A stretch of DNA of 40,290 nucleotides from assembly GCA_002724245.1 (NCBI GenBank), contig PBOG01000158.1:1-40290 (forward strand), in the 5' to 3' direction. A program made the position numbers and the translations under genes. Every line of letters begins with the position of its first letter. The first letter of the stretch is position 1. The DNA comes from Planctomycetaceae bacterium (GTDB lineage Bacteria; Planctomycetota; Planctomycetia; Pirellulales; Pirellulaceae). A model generated the notes under the pieces. The model did not search any database. It had not been told where the DNA came from and saw only the letters and a program-made list of their open reading frames with translations. Shown in pieces: positions 7,304-15,923 of the stretch.

Positions 7304-9139
7304 CTATTTCTTGCTGAGTTGTATTGCGCCCTGCCAACCGTCAGGTGGCCGAGACCCAAATTGCGAGACGTGATCAAACAAGAACCTCGATGGACTGTCT
7401 TTATCCACCCATGGCTGCAGCCTTTGACGCACCTCCTGCCATGCACCTTCCTTGAAGGACCCCAAGGCTTGCTGATAACCTTCAATCACCTCGGGCTCCG
7501 CTGACATACTCTCGTCCTCTGGAGTCACTAACGTGAATACATCGATGACATCTTCCATGCCAGCCGGTTGCAGAGTGGCAAGCTGTCGAACTGGCTTATC
7601 GGAAAACATCTCTGCCCCAGCGAGCTGCTCGGCGGTTTGCTTGTCGAAGCACATTTTACATCCGAATAACTTAGTAATCCCTTCAAGGCGGGCCCCCTGA
7701 TTCACAATAGGCCCAAAGACTCCAATCTTCGCCTGGTGCTTTGTACCAATTTGCCCCGCCAAACCAATTCCCGTGGCAATCCCAATTCCCAAGCTCAACC
7801 CGGCGAATCTTTGCTGCTTAGAAGCGGCTGTCGCATTGGAGAAGTCCTTCAGAATCGACAACGCTGCCACGACGGCAGACATTCCTGGCGCTGTATCGCC
7901 AATCGGCCAACCCCAGAAACCTAACGCCGCATCACCTTGGAAATCTGCAATCGCACCATCCGCATCAATAATGCCACGAGTCATCACCCCTAGAGCGTCC
8001 CGGATTCTCTTGTAGAGTGACATCAGATCGTCTTGATATTCCTCACTAATCCGCGAGAACCCTCGCAAATCGCAAAACAGCACGGCAAGCAGCGACTCAC
8101 ATGGATCGAGCGCAACACCATCAGTCGAAAGAACTTTTTCGGCGATACTTGGCGACAAAAAACTAGACAACGCGGACTTTCGCTCATGGAACGCATTTGC
8201 CGTTGTGATCGATCGCAAGAACTCACCAACAAGCTCAATGAAACGACAATTTGAAGCAAGTTGCTCTTGCTGTTCTATCATTCCGGGTCCCGAAATATAG
8301 ATGCACCAGCAAACCTCTGCTGCCTGGACAGGCACTGCAATTGCCCACCCCAGACCATCGGTGATAGTCGCCTGAAGTCCTGCCTGATCTGACATACCCC
8401 AGCTGTGCACTGTAGTCTGACCCGAATTGAGCGCCGCGGCTGTCACACGTTTGCTAGGGCGGAACTCGCTCGTCAGTGTGGCTCGCACATCAAAAGAAAA
8501 ATGGATCGGAACATAATCACCCCAGGGAGAACCTTCGTTATCGTCACTCGCCTTCTTGTGAAACTCCATGACTGCCGCCGCATCGGCACTCGGCTGTGTC
8601 TGCAGCAGCAACTCTGCCAGACGTTCGGCTAATTCCAGCCCTCCTTTGGCAGATTCCACAAGTGCCGGAATCTTGGCTAGTGCCGTCAGTTGTTTTTCTG
8701 GAGCATCGGGAGCAGCCGCTCGCAGCTGCCGCGCCGTAAACGTGATTTGGCTCGCCAGCTGAGGTTCTTCCTCATTCTCCCCTTGGCCACCAAACATTTC
8801 TGAATGCAACGCTTGGCGCATGAGCGAAAACCGCGTTGCTCCGATCTCAAATTCATCCGTCGAGGAAAGTGTCAACTCTCTTACAACTGAGCCCTGGAAC
8901 ACAATCGAATTTCGCGCATTGGGATTACAGCGAATGGTAACCGAATCACGGTCAGACAATATGGTCCCATGGTGCCGCGAAATGGCACCATCCCATCTGA
9001 GGGCAAGCTCGTTGTCAGGAGATCGTCCAAAGCTGACTGCCTTGCCGACAACCGGACGAGTCTTCGTAACATTACTTCCAGTACCGTCTTTGGCGACAAG
9101 TATAAAACTACTGTGCTCCATAACCTCCCGCCAATTCAC
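7304..9139 (-). CDS. FHA-GAF-like class III adenylate/guanylate cyclase
   Basis: A 611-residue soluble protein (alternative start at codon 7, base 9121). Residues ~10-105 form an FHA phosphothreonine-binding domain (GRSPDN at 38-43, SRHH at 54-57). Residues ~170-315 look like a GAF-type sensor. Residues ~345-500 are a class III cyclase catalytic domain. Both metal-binding aspartates are present (D357 in FCDLRGFS, D403 in QGD), as are the transition-state Asn480 and Arg484 in VNQGARLE. The two positions that normally hold the adenine-selecting Lys and Asp are Asp399 and Pro477, so substrate choice cannot be assumed. The C-terminal ~70 residues look helical. The phosphodiesterase-like gene follows on the same strand. 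FHA suggests control by Ser/Thr kinases. Confidence 0.88.
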   Translation of the reverse strand: MNWREVMEHSSFILVAKDGTGSNVTKTRPVVGKAVSFGRSPDNELALRWDGAISRHHGTILSDRDSVTIRCNPNARNSIVFQGSVVRELTLSSTDEFEIGATRFSLMRQALHSEMFGGQGENEEEPQLASQITFTARQLRAAAPDAPEKQLTALAKIPALVESAKGGLELAERLAELLLQTQPSADAAAVMEFHKKASDDNEGSPWGDYVPIHFSFDVRATLTSEFRPSKRVTAAALNSGQTTVHSWGMSDQAGLQATITDGLGWAIAVPVQAAEVCWCIYISGPGMIEQQEQLASNCRFIELVGEFLRSITTANAFHERKSALSSFLSPSIAEKVLSTDGVALDPCESLLAVLFCDLRGFSRISEEYQDDLMSLYKRIRDALGVMTRGIIDADGAIADFQGDAALGFWGWPIGDTAPGMSAVVAALSILKDFSNATAASKQQRFAGLSLGIGIATGIGLAGQIGTKHQAKIGVFGPIVNQGARLEGITKLFGCKMCFDKQTAEQLAGAEMFSDKPVRQLATLQPAGMEDVIDVFTLVTPEDESMSAEPEVIEGYQQALGSFKEGAWQEVRQRLQPWVDKDSPSRFLFDHVSQFGSRPPDGWQGAIQLSKK

Positions 9140-9167
9140 TCACAAGTTGAACTGTGGTTTCCCAGCT

Positions 9168-9261
9168 GAGTCGTGGACGCTTTACTGGCATCAGCTACCA
9201 ATCACCAGGGCACACGAACAGACAGCTTACAACATACCACATACACCGGCGTCCACGACTC
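9168..9261 (-). repeat. 13-bp perfect inverted repeat in the cyclase leader
   Basis: GAGTCGTGGACGC at 9168-9180 is the exact reverse complement of 9249-9261, with 68 bases between the arms. It lies between the acetolactate-synthase-like stop and the cyclase start, ending about 28 bases before the latter. It may be a terminator or attenuator stem, an operator pair, or the ends of a tiny element. Confidence 0.6.
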
Positions 9262-9383
9262 GCAGTCGATTGGCGGTGCTACCTCTCCAGTGATGCCTGA
9301 ATTCCGTCAACACTCGACAGCAGTGCAACCGACGAAATAGACCGACACTCTGAGACACTCACCGCAGACATGCCCCGCTGGGC

Positions 9384-11024
9384 CTAGAGCGTCTGGCTTA
9401 GCGCCTTGATCTCCCGATTGAGAATCCGGTCGTTATTGGAATAGTCCATGGGCACATCAATGACGTGCACTCCGTTGACATGATTACATTCCTTTACCAG
9501 TGGTAACAAGTCTTCGGTGCGATCAACGCGGTGCCCTTTTGCACCATAGCTGTCTGCGTATGCAACAAAATCCGGATTTCCATAGTCGAGTCCAAAATGC
9601 TCAAATCCCATTTTCGCTTGTTTCCACTTGATCATCCCGTACGCATCGTCGCGGAGGATCAGGATGGTCAAGTCCATGTTCAAACGCACCGCTGTCTCCA
9701 GCTCCTGTGAGTTCATCATGAAACCTCCGTCACCACAGACAGCGATCACTTCGCGTTCAGGAAAAATCAGCTTGGATGCCATCGCTGCCGGCAAACCCGC
9801 ACCCATTGTCGCAAGTGCATTGTCGAGGAGTACCGTATTTGGTTCATGCGCCGGATAATTTCGAGCAAACCAGATTTTATACACACCGTTATCTAGCGAA
9901 AGAATTCCGTCAGAAGGCATCGCAGCACGCACATCGGCAACTAATCTCTGGGGCAGTATCGGGAAATCCGTCGACTCCGCATCTTGCTTGATGTGGTTGT
10001 CGACATGCTGTTTCACTTTCGTGAAGAACGAAAAATCCCACTTCTGTTGTGGCGCAACTGCCTCGTTGATTCGCCAGATACTGTTGGCAATATCACCCAC
10101 CACCTCTACCTGCGGAAAATACACCGGGTCTACCTTGGCGGAAAAAAAGTTAACGTGAATGACTTGCACGCCCCCATCGCGCATAAAGAACGGCGGCTTT
10201 TCTATGACATCGTGACCGACATTGATAATCAGATCGGCGTGATCAGTCGCACGGTGAATGAAGTCCCCGGTCGACAACGCAGCGTTACCAAGAAATGACT
10301 CATCACGTTCATCGACGACACCTTTACCCATTTGTGTCGTCACAACGGGTATCTTGGTATTCGCGACAAATTGCCTCAGCATGCGGCTCGTCAACTTACG
10401 ATTCGCCGCTGCTCCAATCACCAACAGCGGCCGCTCCGCTCGTTCAATCATCTCGACAGCACGTTGAAGTGACTTCAGTTCCGCCACCGGCCGTCGCACC
10501 ATACTCTTGGTGAGTAATGGCGCGTCGCTGTCCTCCGCGGCAATATCTTCCGGCAGTTCAAGGTGGACCGCACCTGGCCGCTCCTCTTCGCCAATGCGAA
10601 ATGCCTCTCGAACCCGAGAGGGAATATTATCCGCACCCGTTAACTGCTCAGTAAATTTCGTGATCGGCTGCATCATATCGACGACATTGATGATCTGGAA
10701 TTGGCCCTGCTTACTCTGCTTGATTGGCTTTTGGCCAGTCAACATAAACATGGGCATGCCTCCCAGTTGCGCATAGGCAGCCGCGGTCACCAGGTTTGTC
10801 GCGCCGGGACCAAGTGTCGCCATACAAACACCCGCCTTCCCGGTCAGTCGCCCATACGTCGCTGCCATAAACCCGGCACCCTGTTCATGACGTGTAAGCA
10901 CGAGTTTGATCGACGAACTGCGCAGGGAGTTGAGAATATCCAAATTCTCTTCGCCAGGGACGCCAAAAATAAACTCAACACCCTCACGTTCCAGGACACG
11001 GACGAACAGGTCTGATGCTTTCAC
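9384..11024 (-). CDS. ThDP enzyme, acetolactate synthase large-subunit type
   Basis: A 546-residue thiamine-diphosphate enzyme. It has the catalytic Glu47 in TRHEQGA, the LGPGATN segment (71-77), and the cofactor motif GDGGF followed about 25 residues later by DDAYGM. The sequence is collinear over its full length with acetolactate synthase (AHAS/AlsS-like) proteins, which join two pyruvates into 2-acetolactate with loss of CO2. No small regulatory subunit (ilvN) is adjacent, so it may be a stand-alone or catabolic type, or a relative with another 2-oxo acid substrate. Its start lies 18 bases after the stop of the 11-haem cytochrome gene, so it is probably the last gene of the redox transcript. 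Why a carboligase belongs with that cluster is not evident. Confidence 0.85.
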   Translation of the reverse strand: MKASDLFVRVLEREGVEFIFGVPGEENLDILNSLRSSSIKLVLTRHEQGAGFMAATYGRLTGKAGVCMATLGPGATNLVTAAAYAQLGGMPMFMLTGQKPIKQSKQGQFQIINVVDMMQPITKFTEQLTGADNIPSRVREAFRIGEEERPGAVHLELPEDIAAEDSDAPLLTKSMVRRPVAELKSLQRAVEMIERAERPLLVIGAAANRKLTSRMLRQFVANTKIPVVTTQMGKGVVDERDESFLGNAALSTGDFIHRATDHADLIINVGHDVIEKPPFFMRDGGVQVIHVNFFSAKVDPVYFPQVEVVGDIANSIWRINEAVAPQQKWDFSFFTKVKQHVDNHIKQDAESTDFPILPQRLVADVRAAMPSDGILSLDNGVYKIWFARNYPAHEPNTVLLDNALATMGAGLPAAMASKLIFPEREVIAVCGDGGFMMNSQELETAVRLNMDLTILILRDDAYGMIKWKQAKMGFEHFGLDYGNPDFVAYADSYGAKGHRVDRTEDLLPLVKECNHVNGVHVIDVPMDYSNNDRILNREIKALSQTL

Positions 11025-11042
11025 GAAACATCGCTTTCTGCC

Positions 11043-13361
11043 TCATGGCAATTCGTGGACATCCATCTGAGGAGAAACACTCGGCGCCACACGACCAACT
11101 TTAGCGGCTGGTTGCACACGCCGCTGACGTACGTGGTATTTGTGGCATGTCAAACAATCGTTACGTGAAACCGAGTTGTTGTGACACTTGGCACAATTCG
11201 ACGTGGGCAAATCACGAAAGTCGCTGGAAAAATGGCCAGAACCAAGCACCGGCGCCCAATCTCGATCAAAGAACTCGGGTCGATAGCGGCCTGACTGGCT
11301 CTTGATCGTATGACACTGCATGCACTCTTCGCCTTCGGTTGCGTGACAAGCATTACAGGCGTCCTGTGCTATTTCCCTCATATGGGGCGAGTGCGTGAAA
11401 TGGGTGAAAGGACGAATGGCAGAGTCATCACGTGTGCTCAACCAGTTGATGACGACATGATCACCTGAAAGGTCAATCGAGTGGCACTTGACGCACCGCC
11501 CACTCGCTATCGGAGACGTGACCTCAGCAAACAACCGGCCAATCGCCTGTTTCACATCCGACTGCTCGCCAGCAGGCAGGGCTGCTGCTGCATTCCTGAT
11601 GTCAATCACCGTCTCCAACCATCTCTTCATCGTGAGATCAGCATGGCCAATCGCACTATAGCGTACAGTCAGATCAGAATTAACGGTGCTCCACCCAGCC
11701 AAGTCATCCGAGATCGACTCGGACACGACCTGTGGCTTGTAGAACTCCTGTACCACAACTTCACCGCTATCCAGTTCATGGCTTAATTCAGGGAACCAGA
11801 CTGCCTCTGCAAACTCTGCTGACTGCCTGGCTTCCAGCAGCAATTCGACCATTTGCTGCACGACAGCTGATGGTGCCACGCGGCCAATCGTCGCATTTAA
11901 CCGTTTCTGCAATCGCCCCTGATCCCCGGTAGCGATTTCATGCAAGACCTGCCTGGTTGCGACTGCCAGACTTGCTACTGACTCCGCTTGTTCAGGCGTC
12001 ATATCTGATAAGTCCAAGAGATCAACCCCTGCCAAGGAATCCCGTCGCTGCAAATACCCCTGGTCAGCCAGCAACAATAAGTTCATTACCGCTGGCATTT
12101 CTCCTTGAGGTCCGAAGCCGTCCTGATTCAAGGGATGCTTGGGCCAAACCCCTAGCGGTAGCTGCTCGTCAGCCAAAGCAACAGAGTCTATTCTAGGAAC
12201 CGCCACAATCGTCATACCCTCAACCAAAGCATCCTTGATTTGACTAGAGTGGCAACTGCTACACGTTTCATCAAATCCAAGAACCAGCATCTTCCGTCCG
12301 GCTGTATCCAATTTGTGGCACGTCAGACAGGAAGCTGGCTTTTTCCCGCCAGGCATGATCCTTGTAAAGGAATCGAAATGCTGGTTGTAGTGTGTGACAT
12401 GGTCAAAATAGATACGTGTCCTCCGCTGGTACGGATAATCTGTAAACTCTGGATGGCCATGCTCTAAACTATGAAACGTGTTTTGATGACAAGATTGACA
12501 TTGCTCATTTGAAATTCCGGTCAAGTCGTGTCCGCGGCCTCTATGTTCCTGGTGGCAGGTGCCACAGGCAAGTTTCTCCACTCCCTGATGTGGCCTGCCA
12601 AAGATCATCTGTGCGGTTCCAATCAGCACCTGGGAACCCGCTGATTCCCTGTCGGTTGCCCGTTTTGTCAGGCTCACAAGATGCGCCTGACGAAGCCCGT
12701 GTGCGTTCAAAGGCTCTGCTCCCAGGTCACCGTGACATGCAAGACATTTTTGTTCGCTCTGCTGATCGCTCCGCTCCGAGGCCGGGCCGCCCGACAATGC
12801 GCGGTGCACCCAATCAGACAAGGTTCCTGCGCCGGCCAGATGACACGCCTTGCAGCTACTGGCGGCATGCGCCGATGTGAGCGCACCGGGCGACACCACG
12901 TCTTCACGTGAGGGACCCGCGATCAAGGCCAGCAAGCCTCCCACCACTAAAGATGTGGTAGTCAATGTCAGGACGCGCCGCTGCGCCCACACGCTCCGCC
13001 GAGGCCGGCATACGTTCTGCTGCTGTGAACACTGTCCGTCAGCCAATGGCCCCACTATACATTGTCCACGTGTGCAGCCCCACGTACCGGCCTTCTTGGC
13101 AGGTGCGCATTGGGCCGGCAAGTGGCAACAATTCCCGTCTGCATCGGGCCCCGCATCACAGCGACTGGAAAGCAACGACGCGTTATTGCAGTAGTACCGA
13201 TCACCTTCCCGATATGGCTGGCATACTGCTCCGCACTTTCCTCCTGCCGACGGCCCTAATGCGCATGCGGTACCTTCGCACGCGCGACCACAAATCCACG
13301 GGTGATTGGGCCGCTCATATTCGCTGCTGTCAAAATCAAAGACCTGCCGCGCTTTGCTCAA
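11043..13361 (-). CDS. Membrane-anchored 11-haem cytochrome c with Cys-rich N-terminus
   Basis: A 772-residue protein. Residues 24-118 contain 14 cysteines and three copies of the pattern C-x2-G-P-x-A-x-G-x-C (33-43, 68-78, 101-111). One membrane helix spans about 130-149, preceded by RPRRSVWAQRR, which predicts the Cys-rich part in the cytoplasm and the rest in the periplasm. Eleven CxxCH haem c sites begin at 170, 206, 266, 288, 345, 367, 623, 669, 680, 723 and 736; the gap 370-620 is haem-free and helical. The start is TTG at 13361, overlapping the upstream TGA as TTGA, with AGGGG seven bases before it. Together with the dihaem b protein and the Fe-S protein upstream it likely forms a membrane electron-transfer complex. 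The electron acceptor is unknown. Confidence 0.88.
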   Translation of the reverse strand: MSKARQVFDFDSSEYERPNHPWICGRACEGTACALGPSAGGKCGAVCQPYREGDRYYCNNASLLSSRCDAGPDADGNCCHLPAQCAPAKKAGTWGCTRGQCIVGPLADGQCSQQQNVCRPRRSVWAQRRVLTLTTTSLVVGGLLALIAGPSREDVVSPGALTSAHAASSCKACHLAGAGTLSDWVHRALSGGPASERSDQQSEQKCLACHGDLGAEPLNAHGLRQAHLVSLTKRATDRESAGSQVLIGTAQMIFGRPHQGVEKLACGTCHQEHRGRGHDLTGISNEQCQSCHQNTFHSLEHGHPEFTDYPYQRRTRIYFDHVTHYNQHFDSFTRIMPGGKKPASCLTCHKLDTAGRKMLVLGFDETCSSCHSSQIKDALVEGMTIVAVPRIDSVALADEQLPLGVWPKHPLNQDGFGPQGEMPAVMNLLLLADQGYLQRRDSLAGVDLLDLSDMTPEQAESVASLAVATRQVLHEIATGDQGRLQKRLNATIGRVAPSAVVQQMVELLLEARQSAEFAEAVWFPELSHELDSGEVVVQEFYKPQVVSESISDDLAGWSTVNSDLTVRYSAIGHADLTMKRWLETVIDIRNAAAALPAGEQSDVKQAIGRLFAEVTSPIASGRCVKCHSIDLSGDHVVINWLSTRDDSAIRPFTHFTHSPHMREIAQDACNACHATEGEECMQCHTIKSQSGRYRPEFFDRDWAPVLGSGHFSSDFRDLPTSNCAKCHNNSVSRNDCLTCHKYHVRQRRVQPAAKVGRVAPSVSPQMDVHELP

Positions 13362-14200
13362 TGAACTGCCCCTGAGAAAGCGTAAACAATCAGAACGTGA
13401 AATATAGCCATCACTACCAATGCGTAAGTCAACGGAACGTGTATGAAAAGCCAGACCTTGAGAACCAGCTGGTGTGAAAAGTGAAAATCCAAATCACTCT
13501 TCACTCTGACATACTCCGCAAGTGAGTTCATCGCCTGCTTTTCTCGTTCGTTCAGGTACCTTCCATGCAGCTCCATTTTCCTTATGAGCTCCAACTCACC
13601 GCGTTGGGACCGGATCATGTGTTGCCAGAAATAGCGATGGCGTTCAAAGAATGTGCGCAGTTCCTCGGAATAAAACTCGGGAATCGCAGTGGATTCCGTC
13701 TCTGTCAGACAGGCAAGAACCTCACGCTCTGCCGCAACTTGTATTCTGCGCAACACTCTTGGAATCCGCGCATAGAACACTTCTTCACCACGTTCCGACA
13801 GTCGCCTTGGAAACACCCGACTTATCCAAAGACCGATCATCCCACTCGCAGCTACGACCAGATAGGCAAATGCAAGCCCCACCTCCAAATATCCGTTTGG
13901 AACGCGCCAGCCGACATGCGTACCGAACACTGCAATGCTCAGCAACCCGAGAAAGACATGAACCTGTAGCCAGGTGGACGACGATCCGAGTGGCAAAAAC
14001 GAAATACGTTTCCGGAGATTGTAGGATGCGAGCACAGCCACCAGTGCAAACAATACCCAGCCTGAGACGAGCGCCGTGCGTTGAAGCGTTATCGACAAGA
14101 GCAAATCGATTGCCCCTGCCAGCAACAGCAGCACAATCAACGCCACACTGTAGCGTCGCCGTCGCACCGAGAACGGAATGAGCGTCATTGATTGTGCCAT
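13358..14200 (-). CDS. b-type dihaem membrane cytochrome
   Basis: A 280-residue integral membrane protein with about five helices (17-37, 43-60, 80-98, 105-126, 247-275). Helix 3 has His81 and His95 and helix 5 has His254 and His268. Both pairs are 14 residues apart, the usual spacing for two stacked b haems in a four-helix bundle. A charged cytoplasmic stretch (~128-240) separates helices 4 and 5. It would pass electrons between the quinone pool and the adjacent Fe-S and multihaem c proteins. An alternative start at codon 5 (base 14188) gives an ATGA overlap with the upstream stop; the downstream gene overlaps by 4 bases too, so expression is tightly coupled. I do not recognise a named family. 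Confidence 0.78.
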   Translation of the reverse strand: MAQSMTLIPFSVRRRRYSVALIVLLLLAGAIDLLLSITLQRTALVSGWVLFALVAVLASYNLRKRISFLPLGSSSTWLQVHVFLGLLSIAVFGTHVGWRVPNGYLEVGLAFAYLVVAASGMIGLWISRVFPRRLSERGEEVFYARIPRVLRRIQVAAEREVLACLTETESTAIPEFYSEELRTFFERHRYFWQHMIRSQRGELELIRKMELHGRYLNEREKQAMNSLAEYVRVKSDLDFHFSHQLVLKVWLFIHVPLTYALVVMAIFHVLIVYAFSGAVH

Positions 14201-15912
14201 TGCGCCAAAGTCTCTACATCATTCATATCGATCCGGATCATCGCATCGTGTGGACATGCTCGCTCACACGCCGGACCACCTTTTTGATCAACACATAAAT
14301 CGCACTTGGTCGCTTTCGTAATGGGCGCTCGCGACGCAACCGTTCGATCGCGCAAGAATTGGCCCCGATGATCACGAATTTCGACCATGCGAATCGCATC
14401 ATACGGACAATGCTTGGAACACGAACTGCAACCGATGCAAGTCTCATCATTGATATCCACTTCACCATCATCAAGCTTGCGACTGATCGCACCCGTGGGG
14501 CACTCGATCATGCAAACGGGATCACGACAATGCATGCAAGCGTTCGCCACCATAATTCCATTATGGATCGGTCCATTGCGCAAGAACCGTGGGTTATTAT
14601 CATGGGACGCAGCGCAGGCTCTCACACAATCATCACACCGAGTACAACGATCCATGTCGATTAACATGGTGGCGGTTCCATTCACGAACCGATTTCCCAC
14701 CAAGAACTCAATAAATCCCTGATCGATATCCCTGTACGCAGCAAGCTTTCGACTCCGCTCCTCGCTGGGCGTCTTGCGATGCCACGGCGAGTTGGGGTGT
14801 TTGAGTATGAACTTCTCTACTAAATGTGCAGGCACCACAACCGCCATCAGAAAACCTATGGCCCGTAGCGAATGTTGAAACGGTACTGGTTGCGAACTAC
14901 CGTGATTGGCAACAATTTCACTCAATCCAAATTCCTGTCCCGGACCTAAGTACGAAATCGTACGTTCGCCATGGTGAAACTGATGGCTAACGCGTGCCAG
15001 CCCACCACGAATGATAATGATCTCGTTGGCGTAGTCTCCTTCGCGCACCATCAGATGTTCATCCGCAAAGCCGTCAGCCGCGGACTCTTCAGCCATCTTC
15101 CTGAACGACTGTGCCCGTCCATAATCACCAAATACCTTTAGTTCAACACCGTCCGCCAATTCACTCAGAGATTCACCCTGCTCCTCCCTTAAATGCTCAA
15201 ACATTGGCGACGCTTCCAGAAACGCTCGCAAAGATCGCTCGCGAAACCTCTGGTCAATCAACGCCTGAATACCCGCGTCGCGGCGCATGATGTCGCGTAG
15301 TCCCTGCCAGCGGACTTCGATCAGGCGCCCGGGCTCTACCGCAAACAGGGTCGCGGTTCGCCGGGTTCGTCCGAGCGCGGCAATCTCTCCGAAAAATTGA
15401 CCCGGCTCAAGAATCGTGTGTGCGTATTTGTCGAGAACTCCAGCGACATCTTGCAAGTAAATCCGTGTCGCACGACCAGAGCCTCGCTGCTTCACCGCAG
15501 ACCTGGATCCTGCGAAACTGAATCGATCCCGAAATTCAGGAAACCGATGATTCATGAACAACTGCGTGAGCGCTTGAAGAAAACCTTTCGGGCGATCTTG
15601 CCGGCGTCCCAGTAGTTCTGGTGGCATACCAGATTCAGGGGGCTCAATTTCCACAGCGATCTGCCCCGACACGATAAAGAAGGCCGAGTTACCCCAGTCT
15701 CCTTCACGCACGACAATATCCCCGCGTTGGACGTCCACAACTCGAGCATGCGCCCGCAGCGTTTTCCGAAAACCTGGTGATTTCCGGTATTTGGGATCTA
15801 ACGTTTCGAACGCGGGCGCGGCCACCAACTCATCAACGATGGCATCATCCATGCCTTCGTCAAAGGCGACATCCGCCTGCGTCTTGCGACGCACATCAGG
15901 ATCGGTTGTCAT
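14185..15912 (-). CDS. Cyclic-nucleotide-binding domains fused to a four-cluster [4Fe-4S] ferredoxin
   Basis: A 575-residue soluble protein. Residues ~40-215 are a cyclic-nucleotide-binding (CNB) domain. It has the phosphate-binding cassette FGEIAAL...RRTAT with Gly175, Glu176 and Arg185, the residues that hold the ribose and cyclic phosphate in CRP/PKA-type pockets; an insertion (~90-150) interrupts the beta roll. Residues ~235-370 form a second CNB-like domain without those residues. Residues 415-560 contain 16 cysteines in four ferredoxin motifs (C423/426/429/433, C459/462/467/471, C492/495/498/502, C537/540/549/553), like HybA/DmsB/NrfC electron-transfer subunits. There is no signal peptide. 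The next gene encodes the dihaem b protein. The natural reading is an Fe-S subunit whose electron flow or assembly is controlled by a cyclic nucleotide. Confidence 0.9.
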   Translation of the reverse strand: MTTDPDVRRKTQADVAFDEGMDDAIVDELVAAPAFETLDPKYRKSPGFRKTLRAHARVVDVQRGDIVVREGDWGNSAFFIVSGQIAVEIEPPESGMPPELLGRRQDRPKGFLQALTQLFMNHRFPEFRDRFSFAGSRSAVKQRGSGRATRIYLQDVAGVLDKYAHTILEPGQFFGEIAALGRTRRTATLFAVEPGRLIEVRWQGLRDIMRRDAGIQALIDQRFRERSLRAFLEASPMFEHLREEQGESLSELADGVELKVFGDYGRAQSFRKMAEESAADGFADEHLMVREGDYANEIIIIRGGLARVSHQFHHGERTISYLGPGQEFGLSEIVANHGSSQPVPFQHSLRAIGFLMAVVVPAHLVEKFILKHPNSPWHRKTPSEERSRKLAAYRDIDQGFIEFLVGNRFVNGTATMLIDMDRCTRCDDCVRACAASHDNNPRFLRNGPIHNGIMVANACMHCRDPVCMIECPTGAISRKLDDGEVDINDETCIGCSSCSKHCPYDAIRMVEIRDHRGQFLRDRTVASRAPITKATKCDLCVDQKGGPACERACPHDAMIRIDMNDVETLAQWHNQ

Positions 15913-15923
15913 TCGCGGTGCAG

